Assembly (NCBI GenBank): GCA_900770015.1
Contig: CAAGIU010000243.1
Location: 1-10,774 of the forward strand
Direction of reading: 5' to 3'
Origin: an uncultured Oscillospiraceae bacterium
Lineage (GTDB): Bacteria > Bacillota_A > Clostridia > Oscillospirales > Oscillospiraceae
Length of the DNA: 10,774 bases
The notes beneath the pieces are model-generated. The model ran no database searches, was not told where the DNA came from, and worked only from the letters and a program-made list of their open reading frames with translations. How positions within the stretch are numbered: the first letter of the stretch is position 1; each line of letters opens with the position of its first letter. Shown here in pieces: positions 1 through 5,958 of this stretch. The translations under genes and the position numbers were made by a program.

Positions 1-35
1 ACGCAATTCCAAACCTCAAACAGAGCACCCTCTCA

Positions 36-74
36 GTCAGCCTGTCCGGCTGACAGCTCTCCCATAGGGAGAGC
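36..74. repeat. Tandem two-hairpin intergenic element
   Basis: Two perfect stem-loops stand almost back to back. The first has 7-bp arms at 36-42 and 48-54 (GTCAGCC/GGCTGAC) with a 5-nt loop. The second has 8-bp arms at 56-63 and 67-74 (GCTCTCCC/GGGAGAGC) with an ATA loop. Neither is followed by a T-run, so they do not look like a simple intrinsic terminator. The arrangement CCCTCTCAGTC...hairpin...GCTCTCCC-GGGAGAGCCAAG resembles dispersed palindromic elements that I associate with intergenic regions of Oscillospiraceae and related Clostridia; that likeness is from memory. Only one copy lies in this window, so the repeat status is inference, while the hairpins are directly visible. Confidence 0.5.
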
Positions 75-114
75 CAAGGTCGCTACCGCGCCAGTGCGAA
101 AATTACAATTGTGC

Positions 115-143
115 AAAAACGCCTGCGGGGAGCAGGCGTTTTT
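115..143 (-). terminator. Rho-independent terminator of the dipeptidase gene
   Basis: A perfect inverted repeat has 12-bp arms AAAAACGCCTGC (115-126) and GCAGGCGTTTTT (132-143) around a 5-nt loop. On the minus strand the GC-rich stem is followed by five T, the classical intrinsic terminator form. It begins 24 nt beyond the TGA stop of the dipeptidase. The flanking A/T tracts are symmetric, so it could also stop transcription entering from the left on the plus strand. Confidence 0.85.
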
Positions 144-167
144 GTGTGGCGGGGGATATGGGGGCTG

Positions 168-1631
168 TCAGTTATCGCCCCGGTTGTAGCCGTTCTTCAT
201 GTGCAGGCTGGCTTCATGGACAACTTTGTTCAGTGTTGCGGTGGTCAGCTCCCGGGCCTTTTTGCAGATCTGCTCGTTGGCTTCCTTCAGGAGTTTAAAG
301 TCATTCGCCTCGATCATCTTCCGGTCGTATTCCATCACCAGCCGTCTGAGTTCGGTGAACATGGCGTTCTGATACCGCTCCACATGGGGGATACAGGCTG
401 CGTAGTTGGGGTCTGCCAGAGCGCCGATGAGGCGGCTGGCCCAATAGAAATTGTCGGTGGAAACATCCATCTCCACCTGGGAGATATACTTCGGCAGCTT
501 GTCCACGTTGGGATACACGGGGATCATGGCATCAAAGGAGGTAGAGCCGTAGCAGATCCACTCCAGCGCCCGGATTTCCTCCGGCAGCCCATCCCGGATC
601 TGGCAGATGGCGGTGACGCCGGTGCGGTTTATGCCGATGGTCCGGTACTGCCTGCCGGTGCCCTGGTTCCGGGCGGAATAGGGATTGTAGGGCGTACCCT
701 GATAGTAAGACGACAGCAGGTACTTCACATCCTCCACGGTGACCTTGCGGTCTGGCACGAAGGACCAGGGGATGTTGTCGCTTTCCGGGGTGAAATCGGC
801 ATTTTCCCCATCCCAGCGGTACTGTCCAGACGCCAGATACCGGCCCATGAACCAGGCTCTGGGGGTATTGTAGATGTGATCCATGTCGCTGTGGGAGCCG
901 AAGATATCCCGGGGATTGCAGGCGCCGTTCTGGTTCAGATCCAGATGGTTTTCCGCAATGAATTCCCGCAGGTCGGCGGAGCACAGGTGCTCTATCTGCT
1001 CACCAAAGGCATCGTCAAAATCAAAGCCGTCCATGGCAAACTGGTTGGGGGCGATGACGCATTCGTTGTCTCTGACCCTCCTGGCCATCCAGTGGTGGCC
1101 GCCGATGGTCTCCAGCCACCAGACCTCGTTTACATCGTTGAAGGCAATGCCGTTGGATTCATAGGTGCCGTACTGCTCCAGCAGGGAGCCAAGCCGGAGC
1201 ACGCCCTCCCTGGCGCTGTGGATGTAGGGCAGCACCAGAACCAGGATATCCTCCTCGCCGATGCCGCCGGGGATATCCTTTTCGCCCCGGCCCTTGGCCT
1301 TTTGGAATTTCACCAGCGGGTCCGCAGCCAGCACCCGGGGGTTGGAGGTGATGGTCTCCGTGGCGGTCATGCCCACGCCCGCCGCATTGATGCCGGTGGC
1401 TGCCCAGATGCCCTCCTTGGGATCCACACTGGGGCAGGCGGTGTAGCGCATGGGGTTCTCCGGCAGCGCTACCTCCACATGGGAGATCACGCTTTTGTAT
1501 TTTTTCGGCTGCTTTTCCGGCTCCACCACCACCGTTTTCTTCACATCAAAGAAGCCGTCGTCGGTTCTGGCGATCATGGTGGAACGGTCATTGGTGGCAT
1601 CCTTGCCGACAAGAATGGTTGTACAGGGCAT
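168..1631 (-). CDS. C69-family dipeptidase (N-terminal nucleophile hydrolase)
   Basis: This 487-residue protein is recognisable as a peptidase family C69 (PepD/PepDA-type) dipeptidase. Members are Ntn-hydrolases that cleave a broad range of dipeptides in the cytosol of Firmicutes. The N-terminus MPCTTILVGKDAT matches the family signature, with Cys3 as the expected nucleophile exposed after N-terminal processing. Further family-like segments are TACPSVDPKEGIWAATGIN (65-83), the GVGMTATETI stretch (85-94), GIGEEDILVLVLPY (123-136), SNGIAFNDVNEVWWLETIGG (159-178) and the IAPNQF motif (193-198). There is no signal peptide or membrane helix, and the length is usual for the family. An in-frame ATG at 1821-1823 would add 64 residues. 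The ATG at 1629-1631 is preferred because it has an AAAGGAAG ribosome binding site about 8 nt upstream, the conserved Cys lies at residue 3, and a good promoter sits inside the would-be extension. It is transcribed alone, divergently from the antiporter operon. Physiological substrates are unknown; a functional link to the antiporter is not evident. Confidence 0.93.
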   Translation of the reverse strand: MPCTTILVGKDATNDRSTMIARTDDGFFDVKKTVVVEPEKQPKKYKSVISHVEVALPENPMRYTACPSVDPKEGIWAATGINAAGVGMTATETITSNPRVLAADPLVKFQKAKGRGEKDIPGGIGEEDILVLVLPYIHSAREGVLRLGSLLEQYGTYESNGIAFNDVNEVWWLETIGGHHWMARRVRDNECVIAPNQFAMDGFDFDDAFGEQIEHLCSADLREFIAENHLDLNQNGACNPRDIFGSHSDMDHIYNTPRAWFMGRYLASGQYRWDGENADFTPESDNIPWSFVPDRKVTVEDVKYLLSSYYQGTPYNPYSARNQGTGRQYRTIGINRTGVTAICQIRDGLPEEIRALEWICYGSTSFDAMIPVYPNVDKLPKYISQVEMDVSTDNFYWASRLIGALADPNYAACIPHVERYQNAMFTELRRLVMEYDRKMIEANDFKLLKEANEQICKKARELTTATLNKVVHEASLHMKNGYNRGDN

Positions 1632-1662
1632 ATGGGTTCTTCCTTTCTCATGTATTGACCCA

Positions 1663-1691
1663 ATTATACCAGTCTTCGGCCCCCATGTCCA
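1663..1691 (-). promoter_or_regulatory. Sigma-A-type promoter of the dipeptidase gene
   Basis: Read on the minus strand there is a -35 box TGGACA (1686-1691), a 17-bp spacer and a consensus -10 box TATAAT (1663-1668), preceded by TGG giving an extended -10. Transcription would start near 1656, leaving a leader of about 25 nt that contains the ribosome binding site. The match to consensus is strong; the start site itself is inferred. Confidence 0.8.
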
Positions 1692-1768
1692 GTTGTTTCC
1701 ACGCAGGGAACGGAGGTCACGGGAAAATATCCCATGGGGGATGCCATGACGGGATGTTTTTTGTTCAT

Positions 1769-1782
1769 TTTTTGTACAAAAA
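1769..1782. promoter_or_regulatory. Candidate operator: 14-bp palindrome upstream of the antiporter promoter
   Basis: TTTTTGTACAAAAA is a perfect 14-bp palindrome ending 5 nt before the likely -35 region of the antiporter promoter. A related half, TTTTTGTGCA, recurs at 1793-1802 inside the promoter spacer, 24 bp downstream of TTTTTGTACA at 1769-1778. The repeated sequence and its position suit a regulator binding site, but AT-rich palindromes also arise by chance and no regulator is known. Confidence 0.35.
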
Positions 1783-1787
1783 TGCAG

Positions 1788-1816
1788 GTGAATTTTTGTG
1801 CATTCTATGGTATAAT
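1788..1816 (+). promoter_or_regulatory. Extended -10 promoter of the Mrp/Mbh-like operon
   Basis: A consensus TATAAT (1811-1816) is preceded by TGG, giving the extended TGn -10 form. At a 17-bp spacing the -35 position reads GTGAAT (1788-1793), which keeps only the central TGA of the consensus, so the extended -10 probably compensates. The start would fall near 1823, about 30 nt before the first ATG, with AGGAGGT at 1840-1846 as the ribosome binding site. It lies about 120-145 bp from the divergent dipeptidase promoter elements. Confidence 0.75.
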
Positions 1817-1852
1817 CGGGCACCGTGAGGAATTCTTACAGGAGGTAATCCC

Positions 1853-2311
1853 ATGTACGTTTTGTTATTCTGCTTCTGGCTGCTGCTCAACGGGAACGTG
1901 ACCCTTGAGATCGTGCTGCTGGGACTGGCTGTCACGGCGCTGATGGCCCTTCTGGAGTACACCCTATTCGGTTACACTCCGAAAACCGAAGGAATGCTCC
2001 TTCGGAAGGCGCCGGTTTTCTGCGCCTACATCCCGGTGCTGATGTGGGAGATTCTGAAGGCCGGGTGGGCTGTTTCCAAAGTCGTCCTCTTCCGGCGCTA
2101 CAAGGTCACACCCACGCTTGTGACCTTCCGCACCGATCTGAAAACCGAATTCGGCAGATTTCTGCTGGCCAACTCCATCACCCTGACCCCGGGCACCATC
2201 ACGGTGCAGGTGAAGGGGGATCGGCTGACGGTGCACTGTCTGGATAAGTCCATGCTGGACACCTCGGATGACGGCGTTTTCCAGCGCTGGATCCGGAAAT
2301 TGGAGGTATAA
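1853..2311 (+). CDS. mnhE: Mrp/Mbh-type antiporter subunit E (MnhE family)
   Basis: The 152-residue protein has the MnhE layout. Two hydrophobic segments fill the first ~35 residues (from MYVLLFCFWLLLNGNVTLE) and a further one spans about 53-80 (APVFCAYIPVLMWEILKAG). A cytosolic C-terminal domain carries the family hallmark LLANSITLTPGTITVQVKGD (104-123) followed by LTVHCLD. MrpE is a small membrane subunit needed for assembly or full activity of Mrp complexes; MbhA is its hydrogenase counterpart. The start is well fixed by AGGAGGT six nt before ATG. It is the first gene of the operon, directly downstream of the extended -10 promoter. The next gene starts after a single base, and its GGAGGT ribosome binding site lies inside the last codons here. 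Family assignment is secure; ion specificity cannot be read from the sequence. Confidence 0.93.
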   Translation: MYVLLFCFWLLLNGNVTLEIVLLGLAVTALMALLEYTLFGYTPKTEGMLLRKAPVFCAYIPVLMWEILKAGWAVSKVVLFRRYKVTPTLVTFRTDLKTEFGRFLLANSITLTPGTITVQVKGDRLTVHCLDKSMLDTSDDGVFQRWIRKLEV

Positions 2312-2312
2312 G

Positions 2313-2606
2313 ATGAGAGGATTTGATTCTTTTCTGATCGCAGTCCTGTTTTTCCTGGCGCTGGGGCTGTTTTTCGCCCTGATCCGCGCCATGCGGGGCC
2401 CCAGAATCGCCGACCGCATTCTGGGCATCAACATGGCAGGCAGCCTGACCACCGCCATGATCGCCGTGCTGGCTTTGCTGCTGGAGCAGAGCTGGCTGTT
2501 GGATGTGTGCCTGATTTACTGCATGATCAGCTTCCTGGCTGTCATCGTGCTGGCCAAGGTGCGCATCGCATTCCACGAAGAAGGGAAGGAAGAAACCGAT
2601 GACTGA
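2313..2606 (+). CDS. mnhF: Mrp/Mbh-type antiporter subunit F (MnhF/MrpF)
   Basis: A 97-residue protein with three hydrophobic helices (about 5-25, 38-58, 62-82), the normal size and topology for MrpF/MbhB. Family signatures are RAMRGPRIADRILGINM (25-41) in the loop before helix 2 and the LLDVCLIYCMISFLAVIVLA stretch (62-81) with Asp64. The C-terminal tail is short and acidic. The ATG at 2313 follows GGAGGT at 2302-2307, which lies in the end of mnhE, so translation is probably coupled. The gene overlaps mnhG by 8 nt. In Mrp and Mbh structures this subunit sits with E and G in a small helical bundle at the end of the sodium-translocating part; that role is transferred from the family. Confidence 0.93.
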   Translation: MRGFDSFLIAVLFFLALGLFFALIRAMRGPRIADRILGINMAGSLTTAMIAVLALLLEQSWLLDVCLIYCMISFLAVIVLAKVRIAFHEEGKEETDD

Positions 2607-2937
2607 TACCGTTCGCTGCTGGATCGCTGGGATTCTGATGACCGGTGGACTGCTTTTCGCCGCGGTCAGCATTCTGGGCGTATTCCGCTTCCGGTTTGTC
2701 ATGAACCGGATGCACTGCGCTGCCATTCTGGACACCCTGGCCATGGCGCTGATCCTGGGCGGCCTGATGGTGGCGTCCTCCGATATGCGCTACATTCCCA
2801 AGCTGGCAGCGGCGCTGCTGATGCTGTGGATCGGCAGCCCCGCCGCCTCCCATCTTGTGGGCCGCATGGAGATTTCCACCGATGACACCGCTGCCGAACA
2901 TATCCAACTGGAGGAGGATGAACATGGATCTGATTGA
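2599..2937 (+). CDS. mnhG: Mrp/Mbh-type antiporter subunit G (MnhG/PhaG)
   Basis: A 112-residue protein with three hydrophobic helices (about 7-29, 41-60, 65-85), matching MrpG/MbhC in size. The conserved pattern is visible as GVFRFRFVMNRMHCAAILDT (27-46), equivalent to the usual G-x-R-x-PD-x-R-x-HA-x-x-x-DTLG. The PD pair is replaced here and DT is kept. PAASHLVGRM (81-90) corresponds to the P-x-SAH motif after helix 3. The tail (91-112) is rich in Asp and Glu. The gene overlaps mnhF by 8 nt and the next gene by 14 nt, so all three small subunits are likely produced together. The AAGGGAAGGAAG region upstream provides the ribosome binding site. Confidence 0.9.
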   Translation: MTDTVRCWIAGILMTGGLLFAAVSILGVFRFRFVMNRMHCAAILDTLAMALILGGLMVASSDMRYIPKLAAALLMLWIGSPAASHLVGRMEISTDDTAAEHIQLEEDEHGSD

Positions 2938-3184
2938 ACTGATGCTGCTGGGACTGCTGGTGGTCTGCGGAATCTCCACCTGTGTCTCCCGGAATCTTCT
3001 GGTTTCCCTGGTGATTTTCATGGCCTACAGCATCATCATGTCCGTGGTGTGGGTGCTGCTCCAGGCCCCGGACCTGGCCATCACCGAGGCCGCCGTGGGC
3101 GCGGGGGTTTCCAGCCTGCTGCTGTTTCTGACGCTGAAAAAAATCCGCGACATCCGCAAGGAGGCCAACGATGAAGAAACGTGA
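2924..3184 (+). CDS. MbhD-like small subunit (DUF4040 domain), split from the MrpA C-terminus
   Basis: This 86-residue protein has three hydrophobic helices and the motif LLQAPDLAITEAAVGAGVSS (45-64). That motif is the signature of the MbhD/DUF4040 domain, including Asp50 and Glu55. In Bacillus-type Mrp the same domain is fused to the C-terminus of MrpA, whereas in membrane-bound hydrogenases it is the free subunit MbhD. In Mbh/Mrp structures its acidic residue lies on a proposed ion path between the B/C subunits and the large antiporter subunits (family knowledge). The ATG at 2924 is chosen over an upstream ATG at 2855 because GAGGAGGATG lies just ahead of it and the protein then begins at the conserved domain edge. 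It overlaps mnhG and the following gene by 14 nt each. Confidence 0.88.
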   Translation: MDLIELMLLGLLVVCGISTCVSRNLLVSLVIFMAYSIIMSVVWVLLQAPDLAITEAAVGAGVSSLLLFLTLKKIRDIRKEANDEET

Positions 3185-4070
3185 ATTTCTCGCCTGGCTG
3201 AAAAGCTGGGACGAAGGACAGCTTGATTTCACCCAGGCCCTCCCGGAATGCCGGGAGATTCCCCAATCCGCCGGAGAGGTGGATCATCCCTGGAAGCTGG
3301 AGGCGGTGAACCGCATCGAATCCGGCGAGATCCGCAGCTTCCGGAAAATCTACCCCTTCTTCGCTGTGATGCTGTGTGCCGTGATGATCGGTTTTCTGCT
3401 GCTGACCGTTGCCAACCTCCCCTCCTTCGGAAGTGCCGACGCCCCGGCCCACAACGAGGTCATGGCGCGGTATGTGGAAAAAGGCATGGAGGAGACCGGA
3501 GCGGTGAACGTGGTGGCAGGCGTGATCCTCGACTACCGCGCCTTCGACACCCTGGGCGAATCCCACGTCCTCTACACCGCCGCCACCGCCGTGTTCATCC
3601 TGCTGCTGAGCCTGAAGGGAGATGCCGAACCGGAGCGGGAAAAGAAAATCATGCAGACCGACCCGCTGCTGCGCAGCACCGCGAGGATCGTGGTGCCGCT
3701 GGTCATCGTCTACGGCATCTATGTGATCTTCAACGGCCACTTAGGCCCCGGCGGCGGCTTCGCCGGAGGCTCAGTCATCGGCGGCGGACTGATTCTGTAT
3801 GCCATCACCTTCGGCTTTGAGCCGCTGGACAAATTCCTGAATCTGCGCAGCTACCGGATCATCGTCCTGTGCGCGCTGTGCTTCTACAGCTTCGCAAAAT
3901 GCTATTCCTTCTTCTGCGGCGCCAACCATATGGAAACCATCTTCAGCCCCGGAACCCCCGGCAGGATCTTCTCCGCCGGGCTGATTCTGCCGCTGAATGT
4001 GGCTGTTGGCATCGTGGTGGCCTGCACCATGTACGGCTTCTATTCCGTCTTCCAAAGGGGGCGCATCTGA
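3171..4070 (+). CDS. mnhB: MbhE-MrpB (MnhB) fusion antiporter subunit
   Basis: The 299-residue protein joins three parts. Residues 1-58 are hydrophilic and probably cytosolic. Residues 59-150 are MbhE-like: a first helix from YPFFAVML, then APAHNEVMARYVEKG and the conserved GAVNVVAGVILDYRAFDTLG (110-129), then a second helix. Residues about 162-299 are an MnhB domain with DPLLRSTARIVVPLVIVYG (164-182), FNGHLGPGGGFAGGSVIGGG (187-206) and four helices. MbhE and MbhF (=MrpB) are separate neighbouring genes in Mbh operons; in Bacillus Mrp the MbhE part ends MrpA. Here the boundary gene has been fused. The ATG at 3171 has AAGGAGG at 3158-3164. It overlaps the gene before by 14 nt and shares one base with mnhC (TGATG). 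The 58-residue N-terminal extension is not part of any MrpB or MbhE domain I recognise. Confidence 0.9.
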   Translation: MKKREFLAWLKSWDEGQLDFTQALPECREIPQSAGEVDHPWKLEAVNRIESGEIRSFRKIYPFFAVMLCAVMIGFLLLTVANLPSFGSADAPAHNEVMARYVEKGMEETGAVNVVAGVILDYRAFDTLGESHVLYTAATAVFILLLSLKGDAEPEREKKIMQTDPLLRSTARIVVPLVIVYGIYVIFNGHLGPGGGFAGGSVIGGGLILYAITFGFEPLDKFLNLRSYRIIVLCALCFYSFAKCYSFFCGANHMETIFSPGTPGRIFSAGLILPLNVAVGIVVACTMYGFYSVFQRGRI

Positions 4071-4459
4071 TGCTTCAGACACTCTGGGACAGCCGCATTC
4101 CCTGCATTGCGGTGATCCTCTTCGCGGTGGGCTTTGCAACCTTGCTGCTCCACCGGAACCTCATCAAGAAAATTCTGGGCCTTAACATCATGGACACCGC
4201 CTCCTGCCTGCTGCTGACCTCCATCGGCTACATCGACGGCCGCACCGCCCCCATCATTGTGGACGGTGTCACCGATGCATCCGCCTACGTCAATCCCCTG
4301 CCCGCAGGTCTGGTGCTCACCGGCATCGTGATGTCCGTATCCGTCACGGCGGTGATGCTGGCGCTGACCATCCGGTTGTATCAGCGCTACCACACCCTGG
4401 ATTTGGACGAAATCTACATGATCGCCCGGAGCGGTGAGAAAAAGGAGGGCACGAAATGA
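4070..4459 (+). CDS. mnhC: Mrp/Mbh-type antiporter subunit C (MnhC, NuoK-like)
   Basis: A 129-residue, three-helix protein of the NuoK/MrpC family (helices about 10-27, 35-52, 80-104). Diagnostic segments are NLIKKILGLNIMDTASCLLL (30-49) and NPLPAGLVLTGIVMSVSVTA (75-94), the counterpart of the family DPLPQALVLTAIVI motif. The C-terminal tail (105-129) is charged. In the complex, subunit C sits between the small E/F/G/B helices and the first large antiporter subunit and helps line the hydrophilic axis. Its ATG is in the TGATG stop-start junction with the upstream gene, preceded by AAAGGGGG, and it ends in an ATGA overlap with the next gene, so translation is probably coupled on both sides. Confidence 0.93.
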   Translation: MLQTLWDSRIPCIAVILFAVGFATLLLHRNLIKKILGLNIMDTASCLLLTSIGYIDGRTAPIIVDGVTDASAYVNPLPAGLVLTGIVMSVSVTAVMLALTIRLYQRYHTLDLDEIYMIARSGEKKEGTK

Positions 4460-5955
4460 GCTTTTTCGCCAATCTCCCCCTTTTCTGCATCGTGGGCAGT
4501 CTTGTCTGCAGCGTTGTCTGCTCGGTGCTCAGCCGCAAGGCCGCCCGATTCCTCTCCATGGCTCTGTCCGCCGCCGTGGCGGTATCGTCACTGCTGGTGC
4601 TGGGACTGGTGCTGAAAACCGGCGAACCCATCACCTACATCATGGGCCACTTCCCCCACCCCTGGGGCAACGAAATCCGCTTTGGCATTCTGGAGTCCTT
4701 CTTCTCCTTTGTTTTTGCATCCGTCATGTTCCTGTGTATGCTGGGCGGCAAGCTTCACCTGCAGCTGGATCTGGACCAGCAGAAGGGGCAGTTCTACTTT
4801 GTCAACAGCTGCCTGATCCAGGCGTCGCTGCTGGTGCTGGCCTGCACCAACGACATCTTCACCGGCTATGTCTTCATTGAGATCTGCACCCTGGCCTCCT
4901 GCGGCATCCTGATGATCCGCCAGATCGGCAGAACCACCCTGGCCTCCGTGCGGTATATGATCTTCAGTCTCATTGGCTCCGGCCTGTTTCTGCTGGGCGT
5001 GATTATCCTCTATGCCATCACCGGCCATCTGCTGCTGCCCAGCCTCCACGATGCCGTGGCGGTGCTGGCGCAGACCGAAGCCTACCGGATTCCCCTGGGT
5101 GCTTCCATCTGCCTGATTACCGTGGGACTTGCCATCAAGAGCGGCCTGTTCCCCTTCCACTACTGGATGCCCGACACCTACGGCTATGCCACCCCCTGCT
5201 CCTCGGGCATTCTTTCCGGCATCGTGTCCAAGGGCTACATCTTCTTCCTGCTGAAGGTGATCTTCACCGGCTTCGGCCCGGAGGTGTTCTACAGCAGCGG
5301 CGTGCAGAATGTGCTGTTCGTCTTCGGCGTCTGCGGTATGATCTTCGGCTCCGTGGGAGCCATCCGGGAAAACGACATCTTCCGGATGCTGGCCAACTCC
5401 TCCGCCGCCCAGATCGGCTATGTGTATCTCGGCATCGGCATTTCCCCGGAGGCGGGCATCATCGCGGCGCTGTTCCACATCCTGACCCACGCGGTGACCA
5501 AGCCGGTGCTGTTTCTCTCCGCCTCCCGGCTGTCCGACGCGGCAGGCGGCAGCAAGCGGTTCAAGGATCTGCAGGGCAGCGGCTATGCCTTTCCCCTGGC
5601 AGGCGCCGCCTTCTCCCTGGGTGCCCTCAGCATGATCGGCATTCCGCTGACCATGGGCTTCATGTCCAAATTCCTGTTGGCCATGGCCGCCATGCAGATG
5701 AAAAAGAAGCTGGTCATCACACTGCTGACTCTGGCTGTGAGTACCATCCTCAACACCTTCTACTTCGCCAGAACCATTATTCGGCTTTACACCCCCGGCA
5801 CTCCGCTTTCATCCGGCATGGTCACAAAGGCGCAGCCGCCCTTCGCCGCCGCAGCCGTCTGCTTCAGCGTTCTGAATCTGGCGGCGGGCATCTTCGCTTC
5901 CCCGCTGATCGGCATGCTGCAGCAGGGACTGGAATTTTTCGGAAAGGTGGGTTAA
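4456..5955 (+). CDS. mnhD: Large antiporter-like subunit 1 (MrpD/MbhH-like, NuoN/M fold)
   Basis: A 499-residue, roughly 14-helix membrane protein of the proton-conducting transporter family. Ion-path residues expected from complex I and Mrp are present: Glu142 in VFIEICTLASCG (TM5), Lys228 in AIKSGLFPFHYWMPDTYG (TM7), Lys259 in GIVSKG (TM8), the H-x3-H-x3-K series His341/His345/Lys349, and Lys405 in GFMSKFLLA (TM12). Its place directly after mnhC is that of MrpD and MbhH. The loop after the TM7 lysine reads DTYGYATPCSSG where most relatives have AHPVAPAPASA-like sequence, so it is the most divergent of the four large subunits here. The start is in an ATGA overlap with mnhC and has AAAGGAGGG six nt upstream. 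Whether it moves H+, Na+ or K+ cannot be deduced. Confidence 0.9.
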   Translation: MSFFANLPLFCIVGSLVCSVVCSVLSRKAARFLSMALSAAVAVSSLLVLGLVLKTGEPITYIMGHFPHPWGNEIRFGILESFFSFVFASVMFLCMLGGKLHLQLDLDQQKGQFYFVNSCLIQASLLVLACTNDIFTGYVFIEICTLASCGILMIRQIGRTTLASVRYMIFSLIGSGLFLLGVIILYAITGHLLLPSLHDAVAVLAQTEAYRIPLGASICLITVGLAIKSGLFPFHYWMPDTYGYATPCSSGILSGIVSKGYIFFLLKVIFTGFGPEVFYSSGVQNVLFVFGVCGMIFGSVGAIRENDIFRMLANSSAAQIGYVYLGIGISPEAGIIAALFHILTHAVTKPVLFLSASRLSDAAGGSKRFKDLQGSGYAFPLAGAAFSLGALSMIGIPLTMGFMSKFLLAMAAMQMKKKLVITLLTLAVSTILNTFYFARTIIRLYTPGTPLSSGMVTKAQPPFAAAAVCFSVLNLAAGIFASPLIGMLQQGLEFFGKVG

Positions 5956-5958
5956 CCC

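Noticed and set aside
111..1658. 515-codon plus-strand open frame opposite the dipeptidase
   Set aside because: It is the antisense shadow of a clearly recognisable C69 dipeptidase. It starts at a GTG just left of the terminator, has no family motif, and its His/Gly/Val-rich composition is typical of reverse-strand reading of GC-rich genes.
1721..1742. Possible riboswitch or structured leader between the divergent genes
   Set aside because: Only short inverted repeats are visible. They lie upstream of both inferred transcription starts, so they would not be in either leader RNA, and both leaders are about 25-30 nt.
1632..1823. 64-residue N-terminal extension of the dipeptidase
   Set aside because: It would bury the expected nucleophile Cys, contains the gene's own promoter, is not hydrophobic enough for a signal peptide, and the internal ATG at 1629-1631 has a good ribosome binding site.
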